Assembly: GCA_963921825.1 (NCBI GenBank)
Contig: OY997592.1
Location: forward strand, 63,260,336 to 63,324,335
Direction: 5' to 3'
DNA: 64,000 nucleotides
Origin: Erodium maritimum
Taxonomy: Eukaryota; Streptophyta; Magnoliopsida; Geraniales; Geraniaceae
A program made the translations under genes and the position numbers. Position 1 is the first letter of the stretch. The number at the start of each line of letters is the position of its first letter. Below the pieces are notes generated by a model that saw only the letters and a list, made by a program, of their open reading frames with translations, ran no database searches and was not told where the DNA came from. Shown piece by piece: positions 11,344 to 22,080 of this stretch.

Positions 11344-11515
11344 AGCAGCAAGCTCCATCCACGACTCTAATGTTCCTAAACCTCCACCGCTTGATTGCGG
11401 AGACGACCAGATCCCTATCGTCGATTACTCTCAGCTAGTCTCCGACGACCCTTTGGTGCAGTCCAAGGCCCTTGCTTGCCTGGCTAGGGTTTGCGATGAT
11501 TTTGGATTCTTCTAT
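11344..11515 (+). CDS. Dioxygenase exon 1, downstream part
   Basis: After the target duplication the frame resumes as SSIHDSN...PKPPPLDCGDD and ends DDFGFFY before the donor GTATGT at 11516. This is the DIOX_N start typical of plant 2OG-dependent dioxygenases. It joins in frame with 7715-7745 if the element and one AGCAG copy are removed. Confidence 0.93.
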
Positions 11516-11876
11516 GTATGTCATTAATTTTGTTCTCTTTTATTGGGAAATTTGGAAATATATGCTTCATAACATGACATATTTTTTTAGTATGCCACTA
11601 TAATTCAATATTTCATGTGTCTAATTGCATTATAATTATTCCCGTAATAATAAATTATTAGAGTTGAATGAAATTAATAATACAGCATATGTTACACATA
11701 TATACTAATTAATTTGAGGAGGAAAAAGCATATCTGGTAGTCAGAAATAAATATTTATCGAATAATATTTATGTGTTTGCAAGTTTGTTTTATTTATAAG
11801 AATCATACATATATATGCATGTGGGTTCTTGCATGCATGTGATCACGAGGTTGAATAAAAATGCATGCACTTGCAG

Positions 11877-12097
11877 CTGGTGAATGGCGTGGCTGAGAGT
11901 GTGGTCAAGGCAGCTTTGGAGGGTGTTTCGGACTTTTTCCATCTGACGGAGGAAGATGAACGGAGGGAGTTCAGCAAAAAGAATCCGACGGACAGGATCC
12001 GATGGATCCTCCGATCCTCTGATGGGGAGAACAGGGAGTGTATCAAACTCGTGACTCATCCCCACTTTCATTGTCCTCCTAATCCACCCAATTTCAG
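11877..12097 (+). CDS. Dioxygenase exon 2
   Basis: It begins after TTGCAG with LVNGVAESVVKAAL and ends PPNF plus two bases before GTACG. It contains the FFHLTEEDERREF stretch of the DIOX_N domain and the RIRWILRSS / LVTHPHFHCP segment found in the 2-ODD19-like group. Confidence 0.93.
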
Positions 12098-13524
12098 GTA
12101 CGATATTTAGATCATCTACATATTTACAAAAACTTTAATTAGCGTGTCAAAATAGATCCTGATTAAGACTTGTGAGGTTAATAGATGAAGATCAGCTAGT
12201 TCTTTTTTTTCTTCTCGGTATATACAAAAAATATATTTCTCGATATACGATCATGCTATCATTCATGAATTTGTCTCTCATTCGATTTTTGAACCGAATC
12301 TTTTTTTTTGAGATATCTGAACCGAATCTTAATGATACACATAGCAAAAAATATTATTGTCGTTGTTGTAGTAGCGACTAGTAAGATAAGTGTCAATGTA
12401 ATCAACAAATAAATTAATTGATGCACATATTTCTTTTTGTCTTTTCCATTTTTTGCAGTAGGAACATCAATACCTTTCATATTTTTGAAATCCTCGGTTG
12501 AACGCATATACATAATGTAAATTGATGCAAATAATATCTCTATATGTCTACAATAATTTTGTACACAACCAAACTCAAAACTTGAATTTATAGTCTCAAA
12601 TTTTAAATAAGATATTTTTAAACTAATTACAATGAAAAATAAAATAAAAATATAAATCAATCAGGAAATAAAATACAAAAACATTATACACAATCTTATT
12701 CTTAAAATCTTTTCAATGCACAATTGGACTAAATAAGGTTAATTAGGAAACAAAAATTAGGAATAAAATTATAATATTTATGACAAAGCAAGTATACATG
12801 GATCTTTGTTAACTTTTTTAAATATTTAGTTAGAATAAATAAGATTTAGTTGTGAAATAAGTAAAACAGAAATTTGATGGGGCACATCTGAAATAGCAGT
12901 AAACAAATATCACTAATAATTCTCATTTGTTAGAAAATATGAGCAAGGGTTTTCAGTTTTGGGAAAGTTGAGGGGGGCACGTGCCCCCCCGGGCACAAGG
13001 TACGTCCGCCACTGGTTCAGAGGTTCTATGGTGTGCTGAGACGGTTTGCTGGCGACTCAGAAGAATGTTTGCGGCAAGGTTGAAAAAATCTCGCATCGAG
13101 ACGCCTAGGCCCTACCTAGACGTTGAAATGGACTTTGCTGGCCCGATTTGTCTTCCTAAGCCGTGCCAGGTCGTTTGGGAGGAAAAAGAACGATTAATCT
13201 CCGATTCAGTCAATTAATCACAGTATGAGTCAAGCGTCGGGGCGGATTTATAATGAAAAAAACAGTTTCTAATCTTCTACAAACTAACTGAGACTATAAA
13301 ATTATACTAGTTGAGTTGGTAGAGTACACTTTGTTCAATTGTTATATCCTGATTTTGATTCACGCTATTAATCGGTTTTGGTTCGTATTTCCGAAACATA
13401 AAAATTGTATAAACTTGTACTAATTGAATTGATGGAGTCATAATTATTGATTTTCTTTTAGGAATTGAATGATACTTTTAGTTTAGTAGAATGTTTATAT
13501 ATTTTATGTTTGATATTAATTTTT
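12098..13524. other. Start of intron 2, AT-rich, with a possible hAT end
   Basis: Most of this is AT-rich intron without coding signal. A perfect 18-bp palindrome GGGGGGCACGTGCCCCCC lies at 12972-12989, and CCGCCACTG at 13006-13014 reads CAGTGGCGG on the minus strand, like one end of some plant hAT elements. No matching second end or 8-bp duplication was found, so only a fragment could be present. An ORF around 13000-13217 is not recognisable. Confidence 0.4.
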
Positions 13525-15059
13525 GGGACGAAAGGTGCAATTTTATTAACTTAAGTTTCAACGAAAAATGAGTGCATCATGAGGAATTTCCTGACCACGA
13601 AATAAAAAAGAGTCGTTATACTCTTTTTACAAAAAAACTCTGAGACATATGATCCGGCACAACCGGTGTTGGAAGTGCCATAAACGCCACTGAAAATAAA
13701 ACTAAATTATGACGAAACCAATGATTGCTGCTCTAGGTATAGCCTTCATGCTCTATTCGTTGTGTTAAATCGAACCTACGATCATTGATTTCAAGAAGAG
13801 GCAGAGCTCTGTTCAGGGACGCCTTCTAAGGCCAGTCCTTAGAGCACTAAATCCCTTTCATTCTACATGTGGGCCTCCTTGCTCTCCTTGTCCTGATTGT
13901 CCCAGAGTTCCCTAGTGGTCCCTCTCTTTACTCTCCTGGTTCCTGCTCCAACACCAAACCCAGTTCCAACTTCAAGTCAAATTCTATCTATGTGCCCAAG
14001 TAAGACTGGGGCGTCTGATTTACGGCTATCCAAGAGTCGACCGATTATCAAGTTTTTCCAACAAGGATCGGTCGAGCAGGTCACACCATTAGGTGCAGTA
14101 GCTGAGGATACTATCAGGCTCCTACCTCGAGACAAGGGGGCCTTAGTTCAGAAGTTGAGAATACCGATTTACGAGACGCCTGATCATCCGAATATGTGGC
14201 ATATTGTCAGGCCCCAAATCCGGTTTTGACCGGACTCAAGACGTGACCTGAATTAATAATAGAAAATACGTAACAATCGATAACACCTTTAAAATCTCAA
14301 ATAAACTCCATCCAAATCAATATAAGTAAATAGTTCAAAATCTCAATATGAGTCAAAACTCAACATAAAGAACAAGATAAATCATGTTTAGTACACACGA
14401 CCAACACAACTCTAGAACAATCCCCAAGATGTCCAGAAGCTCCCGAGCCTCGAACTCACTAGACATAAGGTACGCCTGTAAAACAGTAAGAAAACCATAG
14501 GGGTGAGCTTACGCTCAGTAGGAAAAATCGTAACAACTCAACCTTTAAATCAATAATAAAACAATTTTAACAAGATAACGGAATTAACAATTTAGATACG
14601 ATTAACAATGAAATGTTAATAAACAGAATGAATGAGGATAGTACCGCATTCTCAAGGATAACAGTAATTTAACAGAATCCATGAAAAGTATTATAACGAA
14701 TCATAACTACTAAAATGGGAGCAATTAATATCACGCCAACCACTTGCTTTCTCAAGCCTCCGATCTACGGATAGATTATGGTGTCACATCGGTTCCCATA
14801 TTCCGATCCACCAGAGTACCCGTATCATATCAGATTTTCCCTCGGTCTAGAGGAAGCACATACATCGGGGCACCGAAAACCATCCCATAGGGACGCTCAT
14901 CGTCGGGATTCTCGGAAATGCCTCCAAAGGACCATATGTCATAGGGAACCAAGGTAGTGCTTCCGTAGAACGCATACACTTAGGTGAAACCACATGTAAC
15001 CAATTCTCACAGAGTAACCCATCCAACTGCCCCGCAGGGTCCACCTCCAATGCCCTCAG

Positions 15060-15215
15060 GCTCCGATAATCAATGCCCCGTAGGGTTCAATAACCAATGC
15101 CCTCAGGCTCCAATAATCAATCCCCGTAGTATCCAATAACCAATGCCCTCAGGCTCCAATAATCAATCCCCGTAGTATCCAATAACCAATGCCCTCAGGC
15201 TCCAATAATCAACCA
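15060..15215 (-). repeat. Tandem array in LTR, 57-bp unit
   Basis: About three units built on AATAACCAATGCCCTCAGG and CTCCAATAATCAATCCCCGT, the last two nearly identical. The LTR at 37195-42811 has the same motif in fewer copies. Confidence 0.85.
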
Positions 15216-15263
15216 TTATCCCGCAGGATCTGCTAAACACCAACGATCACAATCCACCGGATT

Positions 15264-15264
<1 letters not shown>

Positions 15265-15307
<43 letters not shown>
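15265..15307. repeat. Homopolymer tract C43 in LTR
   Basis: 43 consecutive C between ATTA and GGTGTAGTA. The same position holds G21 at 36124-36144, C9 at 37797-37805 and G6 at about 55057-55062, so it is a length-variable mononucleotide tract of the LTR family. The exact length is prone to sequencing error. Confidence 0.85.
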
Positions 15308-15311
<4 letters not shown>

Positions 15312-17202
15312 TAGTACCGAACCGAACAACCAAACATTTCAAGAACAAGAATAAGGAAGACACACAATGACACATCAACCAACCAACGCTTAATCGAATC
15401 ACACTTCCATCACAACACACCAAAGACATCCATTTAATCCTTACACTTACCGTTACTTACCTGTCCCGAACCATCGATACATCGATCACCTGATTGTACC
15501 CTTTGGTACCATCAGTCATACTCGATCATCCGTTCAAGCATTCAACCATTCAACATTCAATCAATCAACCAAACATGTAAACATTCAATAAGTCAATCAA
15601 GCATGCGACTTAGCTAGTTTCGTTAGACTCCTAACTTATCCAAATTAAACAATCAAGCATATGAACCTAGCACAACAACTAATCCGAGGGCTCATCACGG
15701 CCTCTCTACCAGTAAAACAATTCCCAAGTATTGAAAGCGAGTTACACTAGTTATTCTCATCCTAAGCATGCATTCTAGACACTTCCGGTTATTAGTAATT
15801 GAAAGACGATTATTCTAGTTTTCGCATCCTATATGCAATTCTAGGACCTTTCCAATTTTATTACCCTAATAGGCATACTAATATCGAAATACTCGAGTAG
15901 TTAGACTTTCCCTACCTTGTGGTCTTCCTCTCACAATTCTCTGTCGTAACGCTCGATCAACCTCCCCTCCGTTCTTCACACGGGTCCCGGAGTGATCTTC
16001 GTCTCTCGAGCTCAACGCCAAGGTCTTGGCACACAATTAAACTCTAATCAAGATCTAAATAAAAAGAAAGCAAGGTCCCAAAAACATCCCCAAAGTTCAG
16101 TTCAAAACAAAGATCGAATTTGACGAAAAACACCTCAAAAGAACCTAAAACTGGTCTGCCACGGAAGGGATCACGGAGCCGTGACACCACCCGTCACGGA
16201 TGACGTCACGGACTCCCTCACGGAGCCGTGACGCCTCCCGTCACGGTATCCGTCACGGATCCGTGGCAGGTCTAGGCAGACTCGCCCTTCTTCAACCTCC
16301 AGCTCCTTTTTCACGAAAAAACCCAACCAAACTCCATTTTCAGTCATCTCCAACACCCAAAACATTTAAATACCTCCAATACTCCTCTACCCAAGGTAGG
16401 AATCAACAAAAAAACAAGTTTCCAAGGATTTTCCAATTCAAAATCAAACCAAAAACTCCATGAAACCCAAGGATTCCAATCAAATACCAACACAAACTTC
16501 TCAACAACATCATCTAGCACTAACCCAAACAAAACCCAATAACTTTTAGCAAAAACAACCAAAACCGATGAAATGAAATGAAAGGAAAAGAGATTGAGAT
16601 AGTGTTCTTACCTTGAGGAGAAGTAGATGAAGAAGATTGTGAGGTTTTGAGAAGATAGAACACAAAACTTGGATCAAGGAGCTTCCTTTTCCCTTTCTTC
16701 TTCTTCAAGACACTCTTGCTCTTCCTCCTCTCCCTTTTTCTCTCTAAATTTCGGCTACCACAAAACAAATGAGCTGAATTTGGTCTTTGTTTGCCCTTAA
16801 AAGCTCCAAAATGAGAAATGACCAAATGCCCCTTTGTGTGCTTATCCACTTATGGACACCAAGGAGGGGTAAAAGGGTACTTTTGACCTCCTTTCTTCCC
16901 TTTCAAGCTACAAGGGACAAGTGTACAAGTAGGGACCACTTGTGCTCTAATTAATTCCATCACTTTAATTAATTAGGTTTTTAGTCGATAAAAAGTCCAA
17001 TTTTGACCAAAGTTGACTTTCCTCAATATTATACTTAAACGAAATGAAACGGCCAAATTAAGCCAATCGTGATGACGGCTAAGCTTTTTCGGCCTCGGAA
17101 AAGCCCTGAGTGACCTCCTAAGTCATCGGTTGACTTTTCCGGCCGAAAGTCAAACTTGTCTTAGAATTTACCGGTTCGACCGGGAGCGGGTCTTACACAT
17201 AT

Positions 17203-17415
17203 ACCATGGTTTGACGGTCCTTCTGGAATTTCCAACATCGAGGAGTCAAATCGGGGAGTACCCACCACCTCCCGTTCGCACTCGTCCACCATGTGACCTA
17301 TCATACCATAATTATAACAAAACACAAGTAGTTTTGTATAAGTAAGAGTGACACGAACTGGGTCGGAAAATTTCTGAAAGCAAATAAGGAGCTGTCTGCG
17401 AAGGGGGCGCTCCAC
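17203..17415 (-). pseudogene. LINE ORF1 zinc-knuckle fragment
   Basis: The minus strand reads PLRRQLLICF, DPVRVTLTYTKL, FCYNYGMIGHMVDEC. This matches the plant L1 ORF1 CCHC-type knuckle (C-X2-C-X4-H-X4-C), with the second Cys replaced by Tyr. ORF1 proteins bind element RNA. The frame is interrupted at 17202 by the solo LTR insertion. Confidence 0.8.
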
Positions 17416-17474
17416 AAGATGCCAGAAGCGAACCTATACTAATCCTCCCCAAGTATGTACCTCATTGATCGCAC

Positions 17475-18295
17475 ATGACATGGACACAGATCCCCAACGT
17501 TGCACCGATCGTTTCTCCCGTGGTTTTGGTACAGACCAAAGGAGGGAGGCCACGTGCATGCACCCTTAGTTGGATCCCATCCAAGGTGGGGGAGTCTCTA
17601 GCCATCAGGTTCAGGTCACCCAGTAGTAGTGGTCTCCTATCGAAGCACCACAGTTCGTTAACTCGAATCTATGCCCGAGCTTTCTCCGTCTCGAAGTAAA
17701 ACCCGAAGATACCCGGTCTGATGTCCTTGATCACCAGTCCCTCAGCTGATTTACCTCATGCCTTGGTGATGATCCAAAGGAGAACCTCTTTCCGGGGCGG
17801 CTTGGACGTACACAACTTACCCATCATGGCAAATTGTTGCCTAGACAGGTTTGATGTGCTCAACGGAGTGTACGGTACTATCACCTCGATCTCCTCCTCT
17901 TCCTCCAAAGAGCAAGCCAAGAGCTCATCCTTGAGGTTGAGCAGTTGGGAGTCTAGAGATGCCATAGAGGGAGGCATCACCGAGGCTGAGCCGACTTCCT
18001 TGGGTCTGAAAGTTCTACAGCGGTCAGTCATCCCCGGTGGTGGTGTGAGCAGCACCGGGATCATAGGGACACGAGTGGCGTTGGGAACCCCGACACCCTC
18101 ACAAAGAGTAGCCACCTCCGCCCTCCTTGGCTCTGGCCTCCCATGTTCAAACATGGGGGCTTTCCCTTTAAGAGGGTCCCGGAACAGTGGGGGCAATGGG
18201 TTGGTGGCAGGCACTATCACAGGCGGCGTAACGATGGGAGGAATCGGGGCGGCAAGGATTTGAGCAGAGGTAGTGATGGGGGGAGCGAGTTCCAA
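17475..18295 (-). pseudogene. LINE ORF1 N-terminal part (DUF4283-like), frameshifted
   Basis: The minus-strand frame 18295-17756 is Pro-rich, then acidic (LEEEEEIEVIVPYTP) followed by SRQQFAMMGKLCTSKPPRKE, the start of the DUF4283 domain common in plant L1 ORF1 proteins. The domain continues in another frame at 17699-17475 with DSPTLDGIQLRVHARGLPPL, so there is at least one frameshift and one stop. This is a dead element in the dioxygenase intron. Confidence 0.75.
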
Positions 18296-18400
18296 AGGTG
18301 GTTGGAGAGCAGGACAGTCATAGTAAGCGGTAGAGCCTACACGTCGTCGGGAGCGGACGTCGGGGCCTTCAACTCGACAGTGGGAGCGGCGGACCTGAAT

Positions 18401-19368
18401 TAACCAAAACCCTAGTGTTGCTTGTAGAGGAAGCTAGGGTTTGATTCTTCAAAATCCAATCCCGTCGAGCTTTACTCGGAGGTTAAGGCATATTAGGGGA
18501 GAAGGCCACGATTTTTGTAGTCGGAAGAAGAATGAGAGACGTCATGGAAGAGGGAGAAGGAGAGATCGGGAGTCCCTAAATGAATTGGGACTCCCTGAAT
18601 GTTTATTCATTTCAAATAACCCATTTTTCGAAAGAACTCCTCCTTTCCATGAATCATAGTACCTAAGAGGAAAGCCAACACCAATCTTCCTCAGTCACCC
18701 TCTTCTCAAAAGCAGGTCAAGGAAATTAATCGTGAACACCCTATTGCCCGAATACCCAACTTTAACATTAAAATCACCTTTTGAACCCGGCTTCTTCTGA
18801 ATTAAATCTGCACCTCGAATGTTGTTTCTAACTCCCACCCAAGCTCTGATGGACATAGCCTTCAAACTCAAGTCCTCTACACCTTTGACGAAGGTCTCGC
18901 ACGAATCATTTACTCTTTTTCTTTTGAAGACGTTTCTGAGATCATCTCGCACCTCTTCTGTAGCTGCAAACCTAGGCTATGCCCTTCCAGAAACAAATCT
19001 TCCTGTCTTTTCCTTTGCTTGGGTCACAAACAACCTCAGTCCTCCCAATATGGACCCATTGAACATGTCTATGACCATGTCGATTCTACTTCCCAAAACC
19101 CCCTTCCTCTCTCTCTAGTGTTTCAAGGTTTTATAGTGTTCAATCTTAACAAAGGAAATTTCATTCTCTCTCCAATTCAATCTTATTTAACTAATTGAAA
19201 TGCTAGAAACTAGGTGCTAATATGATAAAAAAAAAATACATGTTTGGAAAAATAAATCCATTTTTCTTAATGCAAACAATTGAAGAAAACGCAGGCCTTG
19301 TTTTACTACTTGATATAAATGTATACAAGGATAACAAAATAAATCGGTTTAACTATTATATATTGCAG
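18401..19368. other. End of intron 2, no gene seen
   Basis: A short minus-strand frame at 18952-18695 has no recognisable family and is probably more repeat relic. 19130-19368 is AT-rich intron ending in the acceptor TATTGCAG. Confidence 0.5.
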
Positions 19369-19702
19369 TGAATCTTTGCAAGAGTACTTGAAAAGCATGA
19401 AAATGGTGGAGCTAGGGTTAGCCAAGGCCATATCCAAAAATTTGGAAATGGAAGAAAGTTTCATAGAGAAGGGTTTAGAGTTGGAGTGTGGATTTGATGT
19501 AGCTGCAATGAACCTCTATCCTCCAAATTCCAAAACTAGAGGCCCTATTGGTCTGCCCGATCATACCGATCCTGGCTTCTTTGTTTCTCTCGCTCAAGAC
19601 GTCAATGGAGGTCTTCAATTACTTTCCAACAATGGCAACTGGCTCACTGTCACTCACATGCCCGCATATTCCATTTTTATCAACTTCGGAGATCAGTTCG
19701 AG
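19369..19702 (+). CDS. Dioxygenase exon 3 (first two Fe ligands)
   Basis: Encodes SLQEYLKSMKMVELGLAKAI, MNLYPPN and LPDHTDPGFFVSLAQD; His and Asp of HTD are Fe ligands. GLQLL and WLTVTHMPA follow the usual 2OG-Fe(II) oxygenase pattern. It ends INFGDQFE before the donor GTATAC. Confidence 0.95.
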
Positions 19703-19774
19703 GTATACTTAATTTTCACTTTTATCCATTTTCATTATATTAAATTTTTCTATGCCTCCTAGACTCCTAATGTG

Positions 19775-20268
19775 TTTTTTTTTTGACGAAGTGTTGGATG
19801 TTATTAAGCAACATCAAAAGCCAGTAACCTACTAAGAGGTTCTGGTAAACAAGATACATCCCACACCATATTAACCCACATCGGGACATTTCTAGCTAGC
19901 TCATGAGCTACTTTGTTAGCAGTCCTACGAACATGAACTACTTTTACATCGACAAGAGAATAAATAATACGCTTACAGTCATCAATAATTGCTCCTAAAG
20001 GAGTTAATAAGCTCATCGAACTGTTAATTGCCAGAACTAAGCTTTGGCAATCGGATTCCACCTCTCCGTGCTCCATGGACCCGTCTAGGACCCATCTCAA
20101 CGCTTCACGAACCATCAATGCTTCGATGATCTCCAGGTCCTGTATTCCCTGAAATAACTTACACTGAAAGTGACTTGGCAGTCCCTCAGTGTCTCGACAC
20201 ACAAGACCTCCACCACCACCCTCCGTCCCAAAAACAGCTCCATCCGTGTTCACTTTCCATCTCCATGT
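19775..20268 (-). mobile_element. 5'-truncated LINE tail in dioxygenase intron 3
   Basis: On the minus strand a coding segment for a LINE RNase H domain is followed by a short 3' region and a tail seen as T10 at 19775-19784. It fills most of intron 3 (19703-20296), opposite to the gene, and ends about 28 bp from the exon-4 acceptor. The 5' boundary is approximate and no clear target duplication was found. Confidence 0.8.
19804..20253 (-). pseudogene. LINE RNase H-like domain (RVT_3 type), 149 codons
   Basis: Starts NTDGAVFGTEGGGGGLVCRD, where the first catalytic Asp of the RNase H fold is in NTDG. ALMVREALRWVLD carries the Glu-containing helix, VESDCQSLVLAIN the next acidic site, and HVRRTANKVAHELAR the C-terminal His/Asn region. 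This is the C-terminal end of ORF2 in many plant L1 elements. The frame is open to its stop, so decay is limited, but the rest of ORF2 is absent. Confidence 0.85.
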
Positions 20269-20296
20269 AGATTTTATATTATCATTTCTTTAATAG

Positions 20297-20542
20297 ATTT
20301 TAACAAATGGGAAGTACAAGAGCCATCTACATCGAGTGATTGTGGAGAATAATAAAGTTGAGAGAATCTCAATAGTGACGCTTCATGGACCATCTCTGGA
20401 CAAGCTTGTTACTCCTACTCCCTACTTTGTGAACGAATTTAGGCCTTTGGCATACCGTGGGGTCACCTATAAGGAATCCCTTGAAATTAATGGTGACGAA
20501 ATCGACGTGCAATCAAGCCTTGAACAACTTCGTCTACCTTGA
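20297..20542 (+). CDS. Dioxygenase exon 4 (third Fe ligand, C-terminus)
   Basis: Begins ILTNGKYKSHLHRV after acceptor TTTAATAG. The His of HRV is the third Fe ligand and RIS (VERISIV) the 2OG-binding RxS. Ends LEQLRLP with TGA at 20540-20542. Confidence 0.95.
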   Translation: MLTNGKYKSHLHRVIVENNKVERISIVTLHGPSLDKLVTPTPYFVNEFRPLAYRGVTYKESLEINGDEIDVQSSLEQLRLP

Positions 20543-20585
20543 ACAAAATCAATTTAGTTATAAATTGGTTGTTGTATGTCTGATA

Positions 20586-20591
20586 AATAAA
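20586..20591 (+). terminator. Candidate poly(A) signal of the dioxygenase gene
   Basis: AATAAA 44 bp after the stop codon. Confidence 0.45.
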
Positions 20592-21578
20592 CCATATTAA
20601 TTAAGATGGAATGAGGATCGTAGCTTGTTTCATTATAAGATCCTCTTGATTAAGTTATCATTATTGTGAAAGAGTGTGTGTGGATTGTAATAATATAAAA
20701 CTTTTTTATTTGAGGTCGTGATCTTTTGTCCAAACACCACAATAATATGGAGTTTAAATATGTGCTTATAATTTTTATTTTTTGCACTCTCTTGACATAT
20801 TAATAGAATTGTAGGACAACGTTAGAGAGGCGTATATGTATCTCTTCAATGGGTCTGTTTCATCTTTATGATGCTAGGGAGTAGGATTTCATTCACCATG
20901 TTATTCTTGTTGATTCATGGCTGAAAAAAGCTTATTAGGACTTTAAGGGAGAGATATTTTTTTACATAAACTAGAAAATGAAATGAGGTAGATAAAATTT
21001 CAATGGTGATGGGATGATAAAAAAATAATCAACGAATGATATTTCTGGTATCCGACTTGGCGTCTCTCACATTGTAGAAGTTAAAAGAATACAAAATGAA
21101 AATTTTAAACAAAACTAGAATTGCCAGCAATTGATCTCTTGGAGTATTATTAAACAAAGAGTACACTAATAGAGATTTTTGATGCAATCCTCTTGTTTAT
21201 CGCAACCAAATAGCATGAAATTGAAGGTAGTGGAGATATGTGCATTTCTCCCCATATTAGTGGGAGAAGGATGGTTTGGGGCGGTATGCGGTGGTGCATC
21301 TACCATCTTGTCGTAATAGTGGCTTAAAGCACAAAAATTGAAAACAAATAAAATGAAGGAATTACAAGTTCTCATACTTACTCTATTACCATATTGAAGA
21401 ACGTGAATCCCTTGTCTTGATGCTTACTGAAAGAATATTATGAATAACGTATCAAGATCTATAATGTTTGGGAATATAACTGAAACGTTATTACAATTAT
21501 AACTATTGATACATATTATTGCTAACAGTGTGCTTAGAATTGTTGAGACTATTATTTTAATGGATGCGTCACCAAAGA
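20592..21578. other. Intergenic, no gene seen
   Basis: AT-rich sequence downstream of the dioxygenase gene. Short frames only; no repeat family recognised. Confidence 0.5.
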
Positions 21579-22080
21579 TTTTTTTTTTATGAACAAAATG
21601 TAATTTATAAAATCTCCTTATAAAGCATAAAGAGAAGATAAGGTATACAACCTCAAGTGATAGGTACAAACCAGAGTAATTAGAAAATTATAAGCCTCAA
21701 AATCAGATAAACAACATGGGCCTAACAACAAACACCTGCCCAAAATAAACAAGGTCTTCCCCCAAAATTAACAACAATAACCAATTAACAATAACAAGGA
21801 CAAAAGGCCCACACCAACTTGTCCCTGAAGGAGCGAAATAAAACAAAATCTAATCTAAAACATACTACTAGGAACAACTCGAACCCTATATCTGCGCCGC
21901 CACCTCAAAAAATTGGTCGTAGCCACCACCACCACGACCACAAGAACTCCACCTCACGAGACCAAAACCAGATAGAACTTCATCCGGCCAAAAAAGCCAA
22001 AATACCTCTACGAAGGCCAACACCAACGCGAATCCGTTAGGCCCGACCACACCATCATGATCGAGGAAAGGAAGCCTAAA
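21579..22080 (-). mobile_element. A-tailed retroposon / LINE 3' end
   Basis: The minus strand is G/T-rich, loses A-poor character towards its end, passes TTTTATAAATTACATTTTG and TTCAT and finishes in a ten-base A tail (T10 at 21579-21588 on plus). This matches the style of the tails at 4083 and 63693. The 5' boundary is an estimate from the composition change. A loose similarity between ATGGATGCGTCACCAAAGA (next to the tail) and sequence near 22121-22140 might be a decayed target duplication. Confidence 0.5.

Larger units (their letters stand above)
14205..17197 (-). mobile_element. Solo LTR, long-LTR gypsy family (TSD CATAT), inside the intron-2 LINE
   Basis: 2993 bp; on the plus strand it reads from TGTCAGGCCCC to GCGGGTCTTACA. 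Target duplication CATAT at 14200-14204 and 17198-17202. Contains the GNRA-type hairpin (14504-14517), a 57-bp tandem array (15060-15215), a C43 tract (15265-15307) and a CCGTGACGG palindrome cluster (about 16165-16265). Confidence 0.95.
13525..18400 (-). mobile_element. LINE (L1-type) relic in dioxygenase intron 2, ORF1 partly preserved
   Basis: Minus-strand features in order are a DUF4283-like N-terminal ORF1 segment (18295-17756), its continuation with GIQLRVHARGLPPLVC and IGATLGICVHV (17699-17475), and a zinc-knuckle part (17415-17203). A TTCGTCCCAAAAATTAA-type end (minus strand, near 13520-13535) resembles plant LINE 3' termini. No ORF2 endonuclease or RT is seen, so the element is internally deleted or a composite. 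It is interrupted at 14205-17197 by a younger solo LTR. The outer ends are approximate. Confidence 0.65.
7715..20542 (+). pseudogene. 2-oxoglutarate/Fe(II)-dependent dioxygenase gene, exon 1 disrupted by a copia element
   Basis: Four exons: 7715-7745 plus 11349-11515 (exon 1, split), 11877-12097, 19369-19702 and 20297-20542. All introns are GT-AG and phases fit, giving 999 nt (332 residues), normal for a plant DOXC-class enzyme. The N-terminal DIOX_N part holds IPIVDYSQL and VCDDFGFFY (residues about 32-66). Exon 2 has RIRWILRSS and GENRECIKLVTHP. The Fe ligands are His and Asp of LPDHTDPGFF (exon 3) and His of HLHRV (exon 4), and RIS of exon 4 is the 2OG-binding RxS. Such enzymes are soluble and hydroxylate or desaturate hormones and specialised metabolites. 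The sequence resembles proteins annotated 2-ODD19-like or DMR6-like, but the substrate cannot be told. Apart from the insertion after codon 10 the frame is clean, so loss is recent. After the insertion there is no in-frame Met until exon 3, so LTR-driven read-through could not restore the N-terminus. Confidence 0.93.

Noticed and set aside
13897-14229. 110-codon plus-strand ORF
   Set aside because: Antisense to the LINE relic and running into the solo LTR terminus; no known domain.
15060-15215. Regular short repeats with spacers, superficially like a CRISPR array
   Set aside because: Contiguous 57-bp tandem units inside an LTR of a plant genome, no unique spacers, no cas genes.
18695-19118. 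Opposed short ORFs near the end of intron 2
   Set aside because: No recognisable family; inconsistent frames on both strands; likely repeat relic.
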